Shown here piece after piece: positions 1 to 7,222 of a DNA stretch of 10,817 nt. Under the pieces are notes generated by a model that had not been told where the DNA came from, did no database searches, and saw only the letters and a list, made by a program, of their open reading frames with translations. A program made the translations under genes and the position numbers. Each line of letters opens with the position of its first letter. The first letter of the stretch is position 1. This DNA comes from a bacterium (GTDB taxonomy: Bacteria > Verrucomicrobiota > Verrucomicrobiia > Limisphaerales > UBA11358): positions 1 to 10,817 of the forward strand of contig JAJXXI010000273.1 in NCBI GenBank assembly GCA_021781185.1. Direction: 5' to 3'.

Positions 1-482
1 GACAGTGCCAGTCCAAACAGGCTGCTTACGATGCCGAGCGGGCCATAGGCCATTTGAATCCATTTTTGCGCCAATTCCTCCAGTTGGGGATTGTTGAGCT
101 GCTGCAACTGCGAGTGGAACTCTTGCAGGTTCGGATGGAAAACCGTCATCCGCACCAGGCTCCAGGCACCGAGCACGAGATTCAGAATCGCGGTGATTTT
201 CAGGGCCACGGCGGGGGTTTTGACTTTTTGCAGCGCTGCGGCGCGGTCGTCACAATCACTGTCCACGGCAATCATGGGCGGCGACCCGCCAGCCTGACCG
301 CCGGGCGCAAGCGCGCTGGCAAACTCGGGGAACACCGAGAGCGGGCGGAACTCCGCATCGCTCTCCGCCTTGGCGAGCGACTGCGCGTTGAGCCGTTCCT
401 CGGCAATCCACTGCCGCAGTTCGGCGCCCGTGACCGGGCCGTATTCCTTGCCGTCGCCGCCGATGATGAAATAGTTTGCCAT
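1..482 (-). CDS. GYF_2-domain membrane protein (partial, N-terminal part)
   Basis: The frame is open from an ATG at 482 to the left edge, giving 160 codons without a stop; the C-terminus lies outside the window. Residues 1-50 look like a GYF_2 (DUF4339) domain: an opening MANYFIIGGDGKEYGPV followed by ELRQWI, the usual Y-x-GP-V plus helix pattern. A low-complexity Gly/Pro/Asp linker follows (about 60-85), then a hydrophobic stretch at about 92-113 that reads as a transmembrane helix, a Gln/Leu-rich soluble stretch (about 117-142), and the beginning of a second hydrophobic segment (from about 146). In this family the GYF_2 domain is usually a cytoplasmic adaptor module placed before membrane helices; no catalytic function is known. 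A GGAG lies about 12 bases upstream of the ATG, rather far for a ribosome site. The gene is divergent from the signalling operon at 588. I cannot name a specific function. Confidence 0.75.
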   Translation of the reverse strand, partial: MANYFIIGGDGKEYGPVTGAELRQWIAEERLNAQSLAKAESDAEFRPLSVFPEFASALAPGGQAGGSPPMIAVDSDCDDRAAALQKVKTPAVALKITAILNLVLGAWSLVRMTVFHPNLQEFHSQLQQLNNPQLEELAQKWIQMAYGPLGIVSSLFGLAL

Positions 483-587
483 AAATTTTTCCAGCTCCGT
501 TGTTTCTTCATTGTTTCTAGTGGATTGCGCCGGCCGGAGCAAGCGATTTACGGCTCAAGGAAATCCGGATTCCGCCGATAGGATGGC

Positions 588-932
588 GTGGTTCGTGTAA
601 AATCGGAGGAATTGAAACCCGGCATGGTGGTCGCCCGCGATGTGAAAAACATTGACGGGATGCTGCTGGTTCCGTCCGGCTGTGAATTGAGTGAACGCCA
701 GATCGGCATCCTGCAATCCTGGGGCGTGGCGGGGCTGGAGATCGAGGCCAGCGAAGAGCAGGCCAAAGCCCTCGACCCGCTCGCCCAGTTGCCACCGGAG
801 ACGCTGGCAAGACTGACGGCGGATTTGCGCGCCCGTTTTTGGAAGCGGGATGAATTCGGCCCGGTGCCCGCGGAAATTTTCAACTGCATGCTCCTGCGGC
901 TGGCCCGGCGCGAGCTCCATCCGCAACCATGA
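588..932 (+). CDS. Small stand-alone signalling domain protein, first gene of HDOD operon
   Basis: This is a 114-residue protein with a GTG start; AGGA at 580-583 is a short-spaced ribosome site. Residues 8-53 carry the pattern ELKPGMVVARDV, then a DG-LL-P-G-LS stretch, then a short helix ending SWGV and EIE. That module is commonly seen before or beside HD, HD-GYP and HDOD domains (compare the LKPGM-ARDV opening of many HD-GYP proteins), where it appears as an N-terminal beta-rich domain of unknown role. Here it stands alone. The C-terminal half (about 68-110) is predicted helical, with a basic end. The stop overlaps the next ATG by four bases (ATGA, 929-932), so translation is coupled to the HDOD gene and the two products probably work together. 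No catalytic motif or membrane segment is visible. The function is unknown; a regulatory partner of the HDOD protein is inference. Confidence 0.75.
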   Translation: MVRVKSEELKPGMVVARDVKNIDGMLLVPSGCELSERQIGILQSWGVAGLEIEASEEQAKALDPLAQLPPETLARLTADLRARFWKRDEFGPVPAEIFNCMLLRLARRELHPQP

Positions 933-1789
933 CGCCATCTGCCCCGCCGTCCATCAAGGCCATGGTGCAAGCCGTGCCGCGCAGCCTCGGTTCCTACGGG
1001 CCGGTGCTGGAGGAAATTGAACTGGCCCTGCAATCGCCGCAGAGCAACATCAGCACGATTGGCGAGGTCATTCAAAAGGATCTGGATCTCACCGCCCGCC
1101 TGCTGCGGCTCGCAAACAGTCCGTTTTATGGTTTCTCCAGCCGGCTGAGCACGGTGGCCGAGGCGGTGAGCCTGCTCGGCATCCAGCAGGTCCAGGACAT
1201 GATCATCGCTTCCAGCGTGCTGGAACAATTCAAAGGCGTGCCGGACACCCTGGTGAACAAGGATTCGTTCTGGCGTCACTGCATCGCCGTCGGCATCACC
1301 GCGCGCCTGCTTGCCATGGAACGCCGCCTGCCCAGGCCGGACAAATTCTTCGTGGCCGGCCTGCTGCATGACATCGGGCGGCTGGTGCTGCTCTCGCAGG
1401 CGGCGGAATGGGCGCAGGCCGTGTTTGCACTTTATCAGCGCGAGAAAATGCTGTTGCGCGATGCGGAGCAAAAGGTGCTGGGCTACGACCATCAGCAGAT
1501 TGCCGCCGAGCTGTTGCAAAGCTGGAGCTATCCGCCGGCGCTCGTGCAGGCCGTGGCGTTTCACCATGCGCCGAGCCTGAGCGGCGCGCGGCTTGATGCC
1601 TCCGTCGTGCATGTCGCCGATCACCTGGTCAACGCCATGGGCATCGGCAGCTCGGGCGAACAATTCATTCCGCCGCTGGACGAGCGGGCGTGGGCGCTGG
1701 TGGGGCTTAACACCGACATTCTGGGCCGACTCACCGAGGCGGTGGATGCACAAATCCTGGCCGTCGAGGAAGCGTTCCTCAAACACTGA
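929..1789 (+). CDS. HDOD domain signal-transduction protein
   Basis: The 286-residue soluble protein is almost entirely one HDOD domain. It begins with the typical N-terminal helices and the IGEVIQKDLDLTARLLRLAN stretch (about 44-63), followed by NSPFYG and the SLLGIQQVQDMII helix. It continues through FWRHCIAVG (H117), GLLHDIGRLVLL (H147, D148), H188, the FHH at 211-213 and VHVADHL (D231). HDOD domains are relatives of HD phosphohydrolases, are often catalytically degenerate, and act in bacterial signalling, usually in chemotaxis-like, cyclic-nucleotide or stress pathways. Here the classical H...HD...D metal ligands of the HD superfamily (H117, H147-D148, D231) all seem to be present, so metal binding or phosphodiesterase activity cannot be excluded. 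The start overlaps the upstream stop and the next gene begins 15 bases after the stop. Family assignment is secure; the physiological pathway is unknown. Confidence 0.93.
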   Translation: MTPSAPPSIKAMVQAVPRSLGSYGPVLEEIELALQSPQSNISTIGEVIQKDLDLTARLLRLANSPFYGFSSRLSTVAEAVSLLGIQQVQDMIIASSVLEQFKGVPDTLVNKDSFWRHCIAVGITARLLAMERRLPRPDKFFVAGLLHDIGRLVLLSQAAEWAQAVFALYQREKMLLRDAEQKVLGYDHQQIAAELLQSWSYPPALVQAVAFHHAPSLSGARLDASVVHVADHLVNAMGIGSSGEQFIPPLDERAWALVGLNTDILGRLTEAVDAQILAVEEAFLKH

Positions 1790-1792
1790 GCC

Positions 1793-1797
1793 GGAGG
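1793..1797 (+). promoter_or_regulatory. Ribosome binding site of the 1805 gene
   Basis: GGAGG lies seven bases before the ATG at 1805. It is the best plus-strand Shine-Dalgarno site in the window and it fixes this start over alternatives. Confidence 0.7.
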
Positions 1798-1804
1798 CCG
1801 TGCC

Positions 1805-2536
1805 ATGAATGAAGCCTACGACTCCATTTACCCTGATTTTCTCAGCTCCGGCCTGGAAACCCTGGCCCGGCTTGACATGCAGCACGAACTGCCCGCGCTC
1901 TTCGCCGCCCTCGAACATTTCCGTCACGATCTGCACGCGCAGGACAGCGCCAAAACCATCCTCACCGTCAGCCAGAGCTACATCGGCGGCCTGAATCTGT
2001 TCAGCCAGACCGGCTTCTGGCTGGTGAGCACGCAGGACTTGAATTTTGAACTCGCCCTCGCCACCGCCGGGGCCGACGAAGATCTGCAAAAGCGGGTGGA
2101 TGAACAGGTCAAGGCGGGGCGCTTCGCCTTTGCCTTGCGCCAGAGCGGGCCGGTATATTTTCTGTGTGGCCCGGAAAACTCATCCAGCCGCGGGGTGCTG
2201 CATTCGCTCGCCATTTCCAGCCAGGTCATCGGGATGTTCTGCGGCATTTTGCGGCGTGAAGTTGGTCCCGCGCAGGCAGTCGCCTTCAATCTCCTCTCCA
2301 CGCTGCTGGGGATGAGCGCCGATGCCGTTGCCACGTTGCGCCGCACCCGCCAGCTCACCAGCGAGATCGAAGCCCTGCAAAACCTGCTGCCCATCTGTGC
2401 CTGGTGCCACAAAGTGCGCAACGACAGCGGCTACTGGTATCAGATCGAAAAGTATATCACCGCCCATTCCAACACCAAGATCACCCACGGCATCTGCCCC
2501 GACTGCGAGAAAAACTTTCTGAAGACCAGGGCGTGA
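1805..2536 (+). CDS. GAF-like sensor with C-terminal double-CxxC module
   Basis: This 243-residue protein has three parts. Residues about 30-170 alternate helices and short strands like a degenerate GAF domain (ALFAALEHF helix, FWLVSTQDLNFELALATAG strands, GVLHSLAIS, VIGMFCGIL); this is a fold-level guess, not a motif match. Residues about 172-195 are a short amphipathic helix, plausibly coiled coil. Residues 195-236 carry a recognisable module: LLPICAWCHKVRNDSGYW, then QIEKYI, HS and HGICPDC. C198, C201, C231 and C234, with H202, H221 and H228 available, suggest a bound zinc or iron. The same LLP-C-x-x-C ... GYW ... HGICP-x-C tail occurs at the end of many bacterial PAS, GAF and response-regulator proteins; I know of no proven function for it. 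It is the third gene of the operon, so a sensor or output partner of the HDOD protein is likely. No DNA-binding domain or membrane helix is seen. Confidence 0.75.
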   Translation: MNEAYDSIYPDFLSSGLETLARLDMQHELPALFAALEHFRHDLHAQDSAKTILTVSQSYIGGLNLFSQTGFWLVSTQDLNFELALATAGADEDLQKRVDEQVKAGRFAFALRQSGPVYFLCGPENSSSRGVLHSLAISSQVIGMFCGILRREVGPAQAVAFNLLSTLLGMSADAVATLRRTRQLTSEIEALQNLLPICAWCHKVRNDSGYWYQIEKYITAHSNTKITHGICPDCEKNFLKTRA

Positions 2537-2539
2537 GGC

Positions 2540-3649
2540 TCACCGGCTGCGGACAAACAATTTTCCCGGCAACTGTTTCACCAGCCGTTTCATTTCCAGA
2601 CTGAACAGCGCCACGCTCACCGCCGAGCTCGGCAGGCCGCACGCCCGGATGATCTCGTCAATGCTCGTCTCATCCGCCGTCTTCACCACGGCCAAAACCG
2701 CCTGCTCATTGTCATTCAACTCCAGCGCGGGCAGCACGCCGGTTTCGCCGGCCGACGGCGGCTTGTTGCTCGCGGGAAAGAGATACTCGAACTCGGTCAA
2801 GATGTCCTCCGCGCCCTCGCACAATTTCGCGCCTTTTTTGATCAGCTCGTGACAGCCCTTGCTGCGCGGCGAATCTATCCGCCCGGGCACGGCGAATATT
2901 TGCCGGCCGTATTCCGTAGCAAAATTCGCCGTGATGAGCGAACCGCTCGTGAGATTCGCCTCGACGACGACTGTGCCCAGCGTCATGCCGGCCACAATCC
3001 GGTTGCGGATGGGAAAGCTCTGCTTGTCGGCCGGGCGGTTGAAAGGGAACTGGGTAATGACCGCGCCGTTCGCCGCGATGCGCTCAAACAATTCCGCGTT
3101 CTCAGGCGGCCAGATCAAATTGATTCCCGTGCCCAAGACCGCAATCGTCCGGCCCTTGCCGCTCAACGCGCCCTGATGCGCCGCCGTGTCAATGCCGCGC
3201 GCCCCGCCGCTGACCACCGTCACGCCGGTGTAGGCCATCTGATACGCCAGCTTGCGCGCCGTCTCAATGCCGTAATGCGTCGTCATCCGCGAGCCGACCA
3301 TCGCCACGGCGTTCTTGTCCTTAGCCGTCAATTCACCCCGGACATAAAGCACCAGCGGCGGATCGTAAATCTCGCGGAGCAGAGCGGGATAGTTTTCATC
3401 GGACTGAATCAAAACGTGGCAGCCGAAATCGGCGATGCGTTTTGTTTCGCCCGTGAGGTCAATGGATTTCTCCCAATGGACGATCCGCTCCGCAGTGTCG
3501 TCGCCAATGTTCCGGACGCGGAGAAGTTCGTTGCGCGAGGCGGCGAGGATTTTAGGTGCCTCGCCGAAATGCTCCAGCAGCGACCGGGCGCGCACCGGCC
3601 CGACGCCTTCGATCATGTTCAAGGCAATGAACGCTTCCCGTGAATCCAT
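2540..3649 (-). CDS. dprA: DNA processing protein DprA
   Basis: DprA binds incoming single-stranded DNA during natural transformation and loads RecA on it; homologues occur widely, also in bacteria not known to be competent. The 369-residue product has the full layout. An N-terminal helix-hairpin-helix/SAM-like region occupies about 1-60 (GVGPVRARSL). The central Rossmann-like domain carries VGSR (118-121), SGGARGID (147-154), AVLGTG (170-174), the FPIRNRIVAG signature (212-221) and SGSLITA (235-241). A C-terminal winged-helix domain covers about 308-369. Length matches the family. The open frame extends 209 codons further upstream, but the ATG at 3649 is chosen because the conserved N-terminus begins there and the upstream part reads as the antisense of the glycosyltransferase gene. 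No good ribosome site is seen before it. The stop lies 3 bases from the stop of the convergent 1805 gene. Natural competence in this organism is possible but not shown by this gene alone. Confidence 0.95.
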   Translation of the reverse strand: MDSREAFIALNMIEGVGPVRARSLLEHFGEAPKILAASRNELLRVRNIGDDTAERIVHWEKSIDLTGETKRIADFGCHVLIQSDENYPALLREIYDPPLVLYVRGELTAKDKNAVAMVGSRMTTHYGIETARKLAYQMAYTGVTVVSGGARGIDTAAHQGALSGKGRTIAVLGTGINLIWPPENAELFERIAANGAVITQFPFNRPADKQSFPIRNRIVAGMTLGTVVVEANLTSGSLITANFATEYGRQIFAVPGRIDSPRSKGCHELIKKGAKLCEGAEDILTEFEYLFPASNKPPSAGETGVLPALELNDNEQAVLAVVKTADETSIDEIIRACGLPSSAVSVALFSLEMKRLVKQLPGKLFVRSR

Positions 3650-3676
3650 GCGCGGATTTAATGGCTTCGTGCGGAA

Positions 3677-3718
3677 GGTTTCAAGTTTCAAGTGCCGCGA
3701 AACTGAAAACTTGAAACC
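3677..3718. repeat. Hairpin-forming inverted repeat between dprA and GT2 gene
   Basis: GGTTTCAAGTTT (3677-3688) is mirrored perfectly by AAACTTGAAACC (3707-3718). With single-base bulges the stem can extend inward by CA/TG and GT/AC to an eight-base loop. It lies in the 96-base divergent gap, upstream of both starts, so it is not a terminator for either gene. There is also an internal direct repeat, GTTTCAA-GTTTCAA. It could be a dispersed intergenic repeat, a regulator site, or a 5' leader structure. Confidence 0.7.
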
Positions 3719-3745
3719 CGGCGGGCAAATCGGGAAACTGCCGCC

Positions 3746-4573
3746 GTGCCCGATCCAAGCCTCCTGCTGCTCATCCCGGCTTACAATGAAGAAGCGCGCA
3801 TCGAACCGGTGCTGCGCGAGTTCGCGGATTTTTTCGGACGCCATTATTCCGCGCCGTTCCAGCTCGTGGTCGTGCTCAACGGCTGCCGCGACAACACGCT
3901 CGGCGTGGTGCAGCGCGTGGCAAAGGAGTTCCCGTGCATCGGCTGGCTGGAATTCCCGGCGGCCATTGGCAAGGGCGGCGCGCTCATCGAGGGGCTCAAG
4001 CTCGCGGGCCATGCGGACCTGATCGGCTATGTGGACGCCGACGGGGCCACGCCGCCGCGCGCGTATTTGGATCTGGTCCAAAAAATCGGCGCGGCGGACT
4101 GCGTCATCGGCTCGCGCTGGCTGCCGGGCGCGGTCATTCACCAGTCGCAAACCGGCAACCGCCAGTTTGCCAGCCGCGTGTTTCACGCCATTGTGCAGAC
4201 ACTGTTCTGGATGAACATCCGCGACACGCAATGCGGCGCGAAAGTGATGAAGCGCGAGGTGGCCGAAAAAATCCACCCCTCGCTGCGCATCGCCGACATG
4301 GCGTTCGACATCAACCTGCTTTATTCCATGAAGCGCGCCGGCTTCAAGATCCTGGAAACGCCGACCGAGTGGACGGACAAGGTGGGATCCAAAGTCACCC
4401 TGGCGCGCTCCTCGCTGACGATGTTCTTGTCCGTGGTGCGCGTGCGGCTGATCTATTCGCCGTTCTACGCCTGGCTCCGCCCGTTGCGCCCGCTGGAAGC
4501 GTGGGTTTACAAAAAACTGAACGCCCCGCAGCCGCTGGCCGGGCCGCGTTCCGCAAAAAACGAGGATGCATGA
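3746..4573 (+). CDS. Family 2 glycosyltransferase, polyprenyl/dolichyl-phosphate sugar transferase type
   Basis: This is predicted to move a sugar from a nucleotide donor to a polyprenyl-phosphate carrier at the inner face of the cytoplasmic membrane. The 275-residue protein has the GT2 nucleotide-binding start LLLLIPAYNEE (6-16), NGCRDNT (45-51), IGKGGALIEGLKLA (74-87), the metal-binding D-A-D at 97-99, GSRW (122-125), TQCGAKVMKR (161-170), FDINLL (187-192) and EWTDKVGSKV (208-217). This set is characteristic of the Alg5/dolichyl-phosphate glucosyltransferase branch. A hydrophobic amphipathic C-terminal stretch (about 225-247) may contact the membrane; there are no clear multiple transmembrane helices. 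The start is GTG; the frame closes at a TGA at 3704, and no better start lies between. The ribosome site is weak. The gene converges on the membrane transporter at 4607, suggesting a surface-glycan neighbourhood. Donor and acceptor cannot be read from the sequence. Confidence 0.92.
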   Translation: MPDPSLLLLIPAYNEEARIEPVLREFADFFGRHYSAPFQLVVVLNGCRDNTLGVVQRVAKEFPCIGWLEFPAAIGKGGALIEGLKLAGHADLIGYVDADGATPPRAYLDLVQKIGAADCVIGSRWLPGAVIHQSQTGNRQFASRVFHAIVQTLFWMNIRDTQCGAKVMKREVAEKIHPSLRIADMAFDINLLYSMKRAGFKILETPTEWTDKVGSKVTLARSSLTMFLSVVRVRLIYSPFYAWLRPLRPLEAWVYKKLNAPQPLAGPRSAKNEDA

Positions 4574-4606
4574 TGGAACCCGGAAGCGGGCCGGCTCCGC
4601 CGCCTG

Positions 4607-5902
4607 CTATTGGCTGCCCGCCCGTGGAGGCTTTTCCTTCACGCCCCAGACGAACCAGGCGCAAACCAGGAACAGGAGCAGATTAAACGCGCCCAGCGTT
4701 TGCAAGACGACTTCGATGCGGCCGGGGAAATGATTCAGCAACATCGGCAGCGTGAAACCGTAGGCGGCCGCCAGCGCCACCATGAAGGGCACCACGCCAA
4801 AACGGGAGCGGGCCAGCAGGTCGTTCACCAGCACGTTGGCCATGGCCAGCGGCACCATGGCCGCCGCATACCAGGGAATCAGCGCCGTTGTTTCAGCCAC
4901 GTAATTGGCCGTGAAAATCAGCTTCACCACCCACGGTCCAACGAGCCAGAGCCCCAGCCCGCCGCACAACGCCAACGCCGCCGTCCCCAGGACAACCAGG
5001 CCGAACAGATTGCTTTTTTCCGCCCGGGCGCTCGCGTGAACGATCTTGGGAAACATCACCGCCGCCAGCGGCAGCACCAGCCACAGCAGCGCGCGGGACA
5101 GGGTGCCCGCCGCGACATACGGGGCCATCTCATCGCTGTGGAAATAGGCCTTCGCAAAAATCGTGTCCGAGGTGAACATGAACTGGCACGCGCCGAAGCC
5201 CAGCATCAGCGGCACAACCTGGCGCAGCAGGTATTTTCGGTCGAACGCCTCCGCGCGGCCCCGCCACAAATCCCGCGTCCGCCAGATGGTGATGGCCACC
5301 GTCAATCCGACGCCGATCAGGGCACCCGCCATCATTCCCTCCGCGCCAAAAGCCAGGGCCAGCACCAGAAACGCCGCCAGGGCCAGCCGCCCCGCGCCGC
5401 CCAGCAGCACCGACCAGCCCATCCAGAAAAAATCCTGCCGCCCCTGCATCACACCGGTGAACAACGGCGCCCACAACGAAACCAGCAGCAGCGGCAACGT
5501 CACCCGCAGGCCTGAGCCGGACGGCAGATGCCAGCCCGTGACGATTTGTTTTTGAAACACCAGCACGGCCAGCGCGGCCAGCGCCCAGATCACGAACGTC
5601 CAAATCCACGCCAGCCGGATCATGCCGGCGAGTTGCCGTTCACGGCCCGTCGCCAGCGCCTGCGCCGTCTGCTGCGCAAACACCATCTGCAGCGGCATCG
5701 TCGGCAGGCAGGCCACCACCATGAGGAGGGTGCCAAACGCCGCGTATTGCGCCTCCGGAATCTTCTTGGAAAGAAAATGCACCCCCAGCGTCAAAAAACC
5801 GGCTCCGACGTTGGCCACCATCAACCAGCCACTCTGCCGGAAAAAAGCCGCGTGTGGCTTGTGGTCAATGGTGGGAATCGCGGCAACCTTTTCAGTGCTC
5901 AT
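4607..5902 (-). CDS. MOP-superfamily membrane transporter, polysaccharide flippase-like
   Basis: This is a 431-residue integral membrane protein with about 12 hydrophobic segments spread over the whole length, short charged loops, and a cytoplasmic N-terminus of about 25 residues. The overall pattern resembles Wzx/PST-type polysaccharide exporters and related MATE-like proteins: an early GWLMVANVGAGF-like helix, an FGTLLMVV helix, a loop with MVFAQQTAQALATGRE, and a paired repeat architecture. Such proteins flip lipid-linked oligosaccharides to the periplasmic side. There is no single diagnostic motif, so substrate is unknown and a lipid II or drug exporter role cannot be ruled out. The ATG at 5902 was chosen over a start 21 codons upstream because the extra residues (Pro/Phe-rich) look like untranslated leader. 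No Shine-Dalgarno site is visible before it. It may be co-transcribed with the M20 gene, whose stop is 111 bases upstream on the same strand. Confidence 0.78.
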   Translation of the reverse strand: MSTEKVAAIPTIDHKPHAAFFRQSGWLMVANVGAGFLTLGVHFLSKKIPEAQYAAFGTLLMVVACLPTMPLQMVFAQQTAQALATGRERQLAGMIRLAWIWTFVIWALAALAVLVFQKQIVTGWHLPSGSGLRVTLPLLLVSLWAPLFTGVMQGRQDFFWMGWSVLLGGAGRLALAAFLVLALAFGAEGMMAGALIGVGLTVAITIWRTRDLWRGRAEAFDRKYLLRQVVPLMLGFGACQFMFTSDTIFAKAYFHSDEMAPYVAAGTLSRALLWLVLPLAAVMFPKIVHASARAEKSNLFGLVVLGTAALALCGGLGLWLVGPWVVKLIFTANYVAETTALIPWYAAAMVPLAMANVLVNDLLARSRFGVVPFMVALAAAYGFTLPMLLNHFPGRIEVVLQTLGAFNLLLFLVCAWFVWGVKEKPPRAGSQ

Positions 5903-6013
5903 GAATATGGGTTTAAAGGGGAAAGGATGGATGTTTAACCGCGAACAATCCCCGCCAACTGGCAAGACGGCGGTTTGTGCGCGGGTTCGTTTGATTTTGC
6001 GGTGCTCATGGAT

Positions 6014-7141
6014 TCACGGCAGCGAGCCGAGGAATCTGACCAGCAGTCCCTTCCCCCGTTCAAGCTCCGCCAGCGAAATCCATTCATCTGTCGTGTGAGC
6101 CTGTGCGATGTTGCCCGGGCCGAACACCACGCTGGGAATCCCGCCGGCCGCCAGCACGGCCGCATCACAGAAATAATCCACGCCCACGGGCTGCGGCTGC
6201 CGCGCACTGTGCAGAAACCGCCGCACCAGCGGCTGCCGGGCATCCGTATCGAGCGGCAGCGCCGGGGCGAGCTTGGCGCTGAAAATCTTCGCCGCCAGTC
6301 CGTGGGCCCGTAGCAACGCGGTGATTTCGCGGCGAACCGAGGCCTCCGTTTCGCCCGGCAACGTTCGCCGGTCTATCGCAATGAGGCAGTGGTCCGGCAC
6401 GATGTTCGGCTGCGTGCCGCCGGATATTTTTCCGACATTCACCGTGCCCGCGCCGAGCAGCCGGTGCCGGCGCTGGCTGAGCCGGGCTGCGTAATCTGTT
6501 TCCAGCACCTCCACAATGCGCGCCATTTCATGGACCGCGTTGCGGCCAAGTTGCGGGGTCGCGCCGTGCGCCGCGCGGCCGCGCGTGGCGAGATCCAGCC
6601 ACAGGCTGCCCTTGTGCGCCGTCACGACTTGCAGCCGGGTGGGCTCGCCCACGATGGCCAGGTCCGCCTTGAACCCGGCGGCCACCAGCGCGCGGGAACC
6701 CGCCTGGGCGTTTTCCTCGTCAATCAGTCCGGCAAAGACTATCTCCGTTTCCAGCGGCCGCGTCCGGCCCCGGGCCAGTTCGCCCAGCGCGCCGAGCATG
6801 GCGGCTGCGGAACCTTTCGTGTCGCACGCGCCGCGCCCGTAAAGCCGGCCGTTTTTGCGCTGCGGAATGAACTGGGTGGGATTGGCCACCACGGTGTCCA
6901 GATGCGGCGCGAGCAGGATGGTTTGCAGGATGCGATTGCGCGGCAGCAACCGGGCGATCAGGTTGGCGCGACCGGGCGAAACCGGCTGCAATTCCACCTC
7001 CAGCCCGGCCTTCGCCGCCGTGGCCGCCAGAAAGTCGGCGACGCGCCTTTCACCCGCCAGCGGATGGCGGGCGGGCAGAAAAGCGGGATTCACGCTGGGC
7101 AGCGCAATCAGCTCCGCCAGCAGTTTTTCCGTGCGCGTCAT
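6014..7141 (-). CDS. M20 family metallo-amidohydrolase (ArgE/DapE/CPG2-like)
   Basis: The 375-residue product is predicted to hydrolyse an N-acyl amino acid with two metal ions, typically in the cytoplasm. All M20 ligands are visible: H80 in APHLDTV with helper D82, D107 in GRGACDTKGS bridging the metals, E142-E143 of the DEEN stretch as catalytic base and ligand, E166 in GEPT, and H349 in AHTTDEW near the end. The lid/dimerisation domain spans about 173-285 (GRAAHGATPQLGRNAV, then SGGTQPNIVPDH). The length and the H-L-D-T-V, CDTKG pattern fit acetylornithine deacetylase, succinyl-diaminopimelate desuccinylase and carboxypeptidase G2 alike; the substrate cannot be fixed. proA sits divergently next door, so an arginine/proline metabolic link (ArgE-like) is an attractive guess. 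The ATG at 7141 has no obvious ribosome site. No secretion signal is present. Confidence 0.9.
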   Translation of the reverse strand: MTRTEKLLAELIALPSVNPAFLPARHPLAGERRVADFLAATAAKAGLEVELQPVSPGRANLIARLLPRNRILQTILLAPHLDTVVANPTQFIPQRKNGRLYGRGACDTKGSAAAMLGALGELARGRTRPLETEIVFAGLIDEENAQAGSRALVAAGFKADLAIVGEPTRLQVVTAHKGSLWLDLATRGRAAHGATPQLGRNAVHEMARIVEVLETDYAARLSQRRHRLLGAGTVNVGKISGGTQPNIVPDHCLIAIDRRTLPGETEASVRREITALLRAHGLAAKIFSAKLAPALPLDTDARQPLVRRFLHSARQPQPVGVDYFCDAAVLAAGGIPSVVFGPGNIAQAHTTDEWISLAELERGKGLLVRFLGSLP

Positions 7142-7222
7142 GGCGGGAGGATGACACAGGGGGCATTCGGACGAAAGGGAATTGCGGTCGGGAATTTGTC
7201 CCGCTTCCGCACTTCCGCGCTT

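Noticed and set aside
562..571. AATCCGGATT palindrome upstream of the signalling operon as an operator
   Set aside because: A 10-base palindrome this short is expected by chance, and no second copy or promoter element supports it.
548..2089. A 513-codon minus-strand frame opposite the signalling operon
   Set aside because: It is the antisense of the three plus-strand genes, rich in His, Arg and Gln, has no recognisable domain, and crosses all three gene borders. High GC content makes such frames common.
2849..3643. A 264-codon plus-strand frame opposite dprA
   Set aside because: Arg/His-rich composition without any family pattern; dprA on the other strand is unambiguous.
3650..4276. A 209-codon N-terminal extension of dprA
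   Set aside because: The extra residues are the antisense of the GT2 gene and of the hairpin gap, and the conserved DprA N-terminus starts at 3649.
4574..4606. Terminator between the GT2 gene and the transporter
   Set aside because: Only a four-base CCCG/CGGG stem with no T-run on either strand is seen.
4610..5515. A 301-codon plus-strand frame opposite the transporter
   Set aside because: Its Gln/Arg/His-rich low-complexity sequence is the expected antisense of a GC-rich membrane protein.
5938..5990. Nested stems (CGAAC/GTTCG and CCGCC/GGCGG) in the gap before the transporter
   Set aside because: The arms are only five bases long each and separated by unpaired bases, so no structure is claimed.
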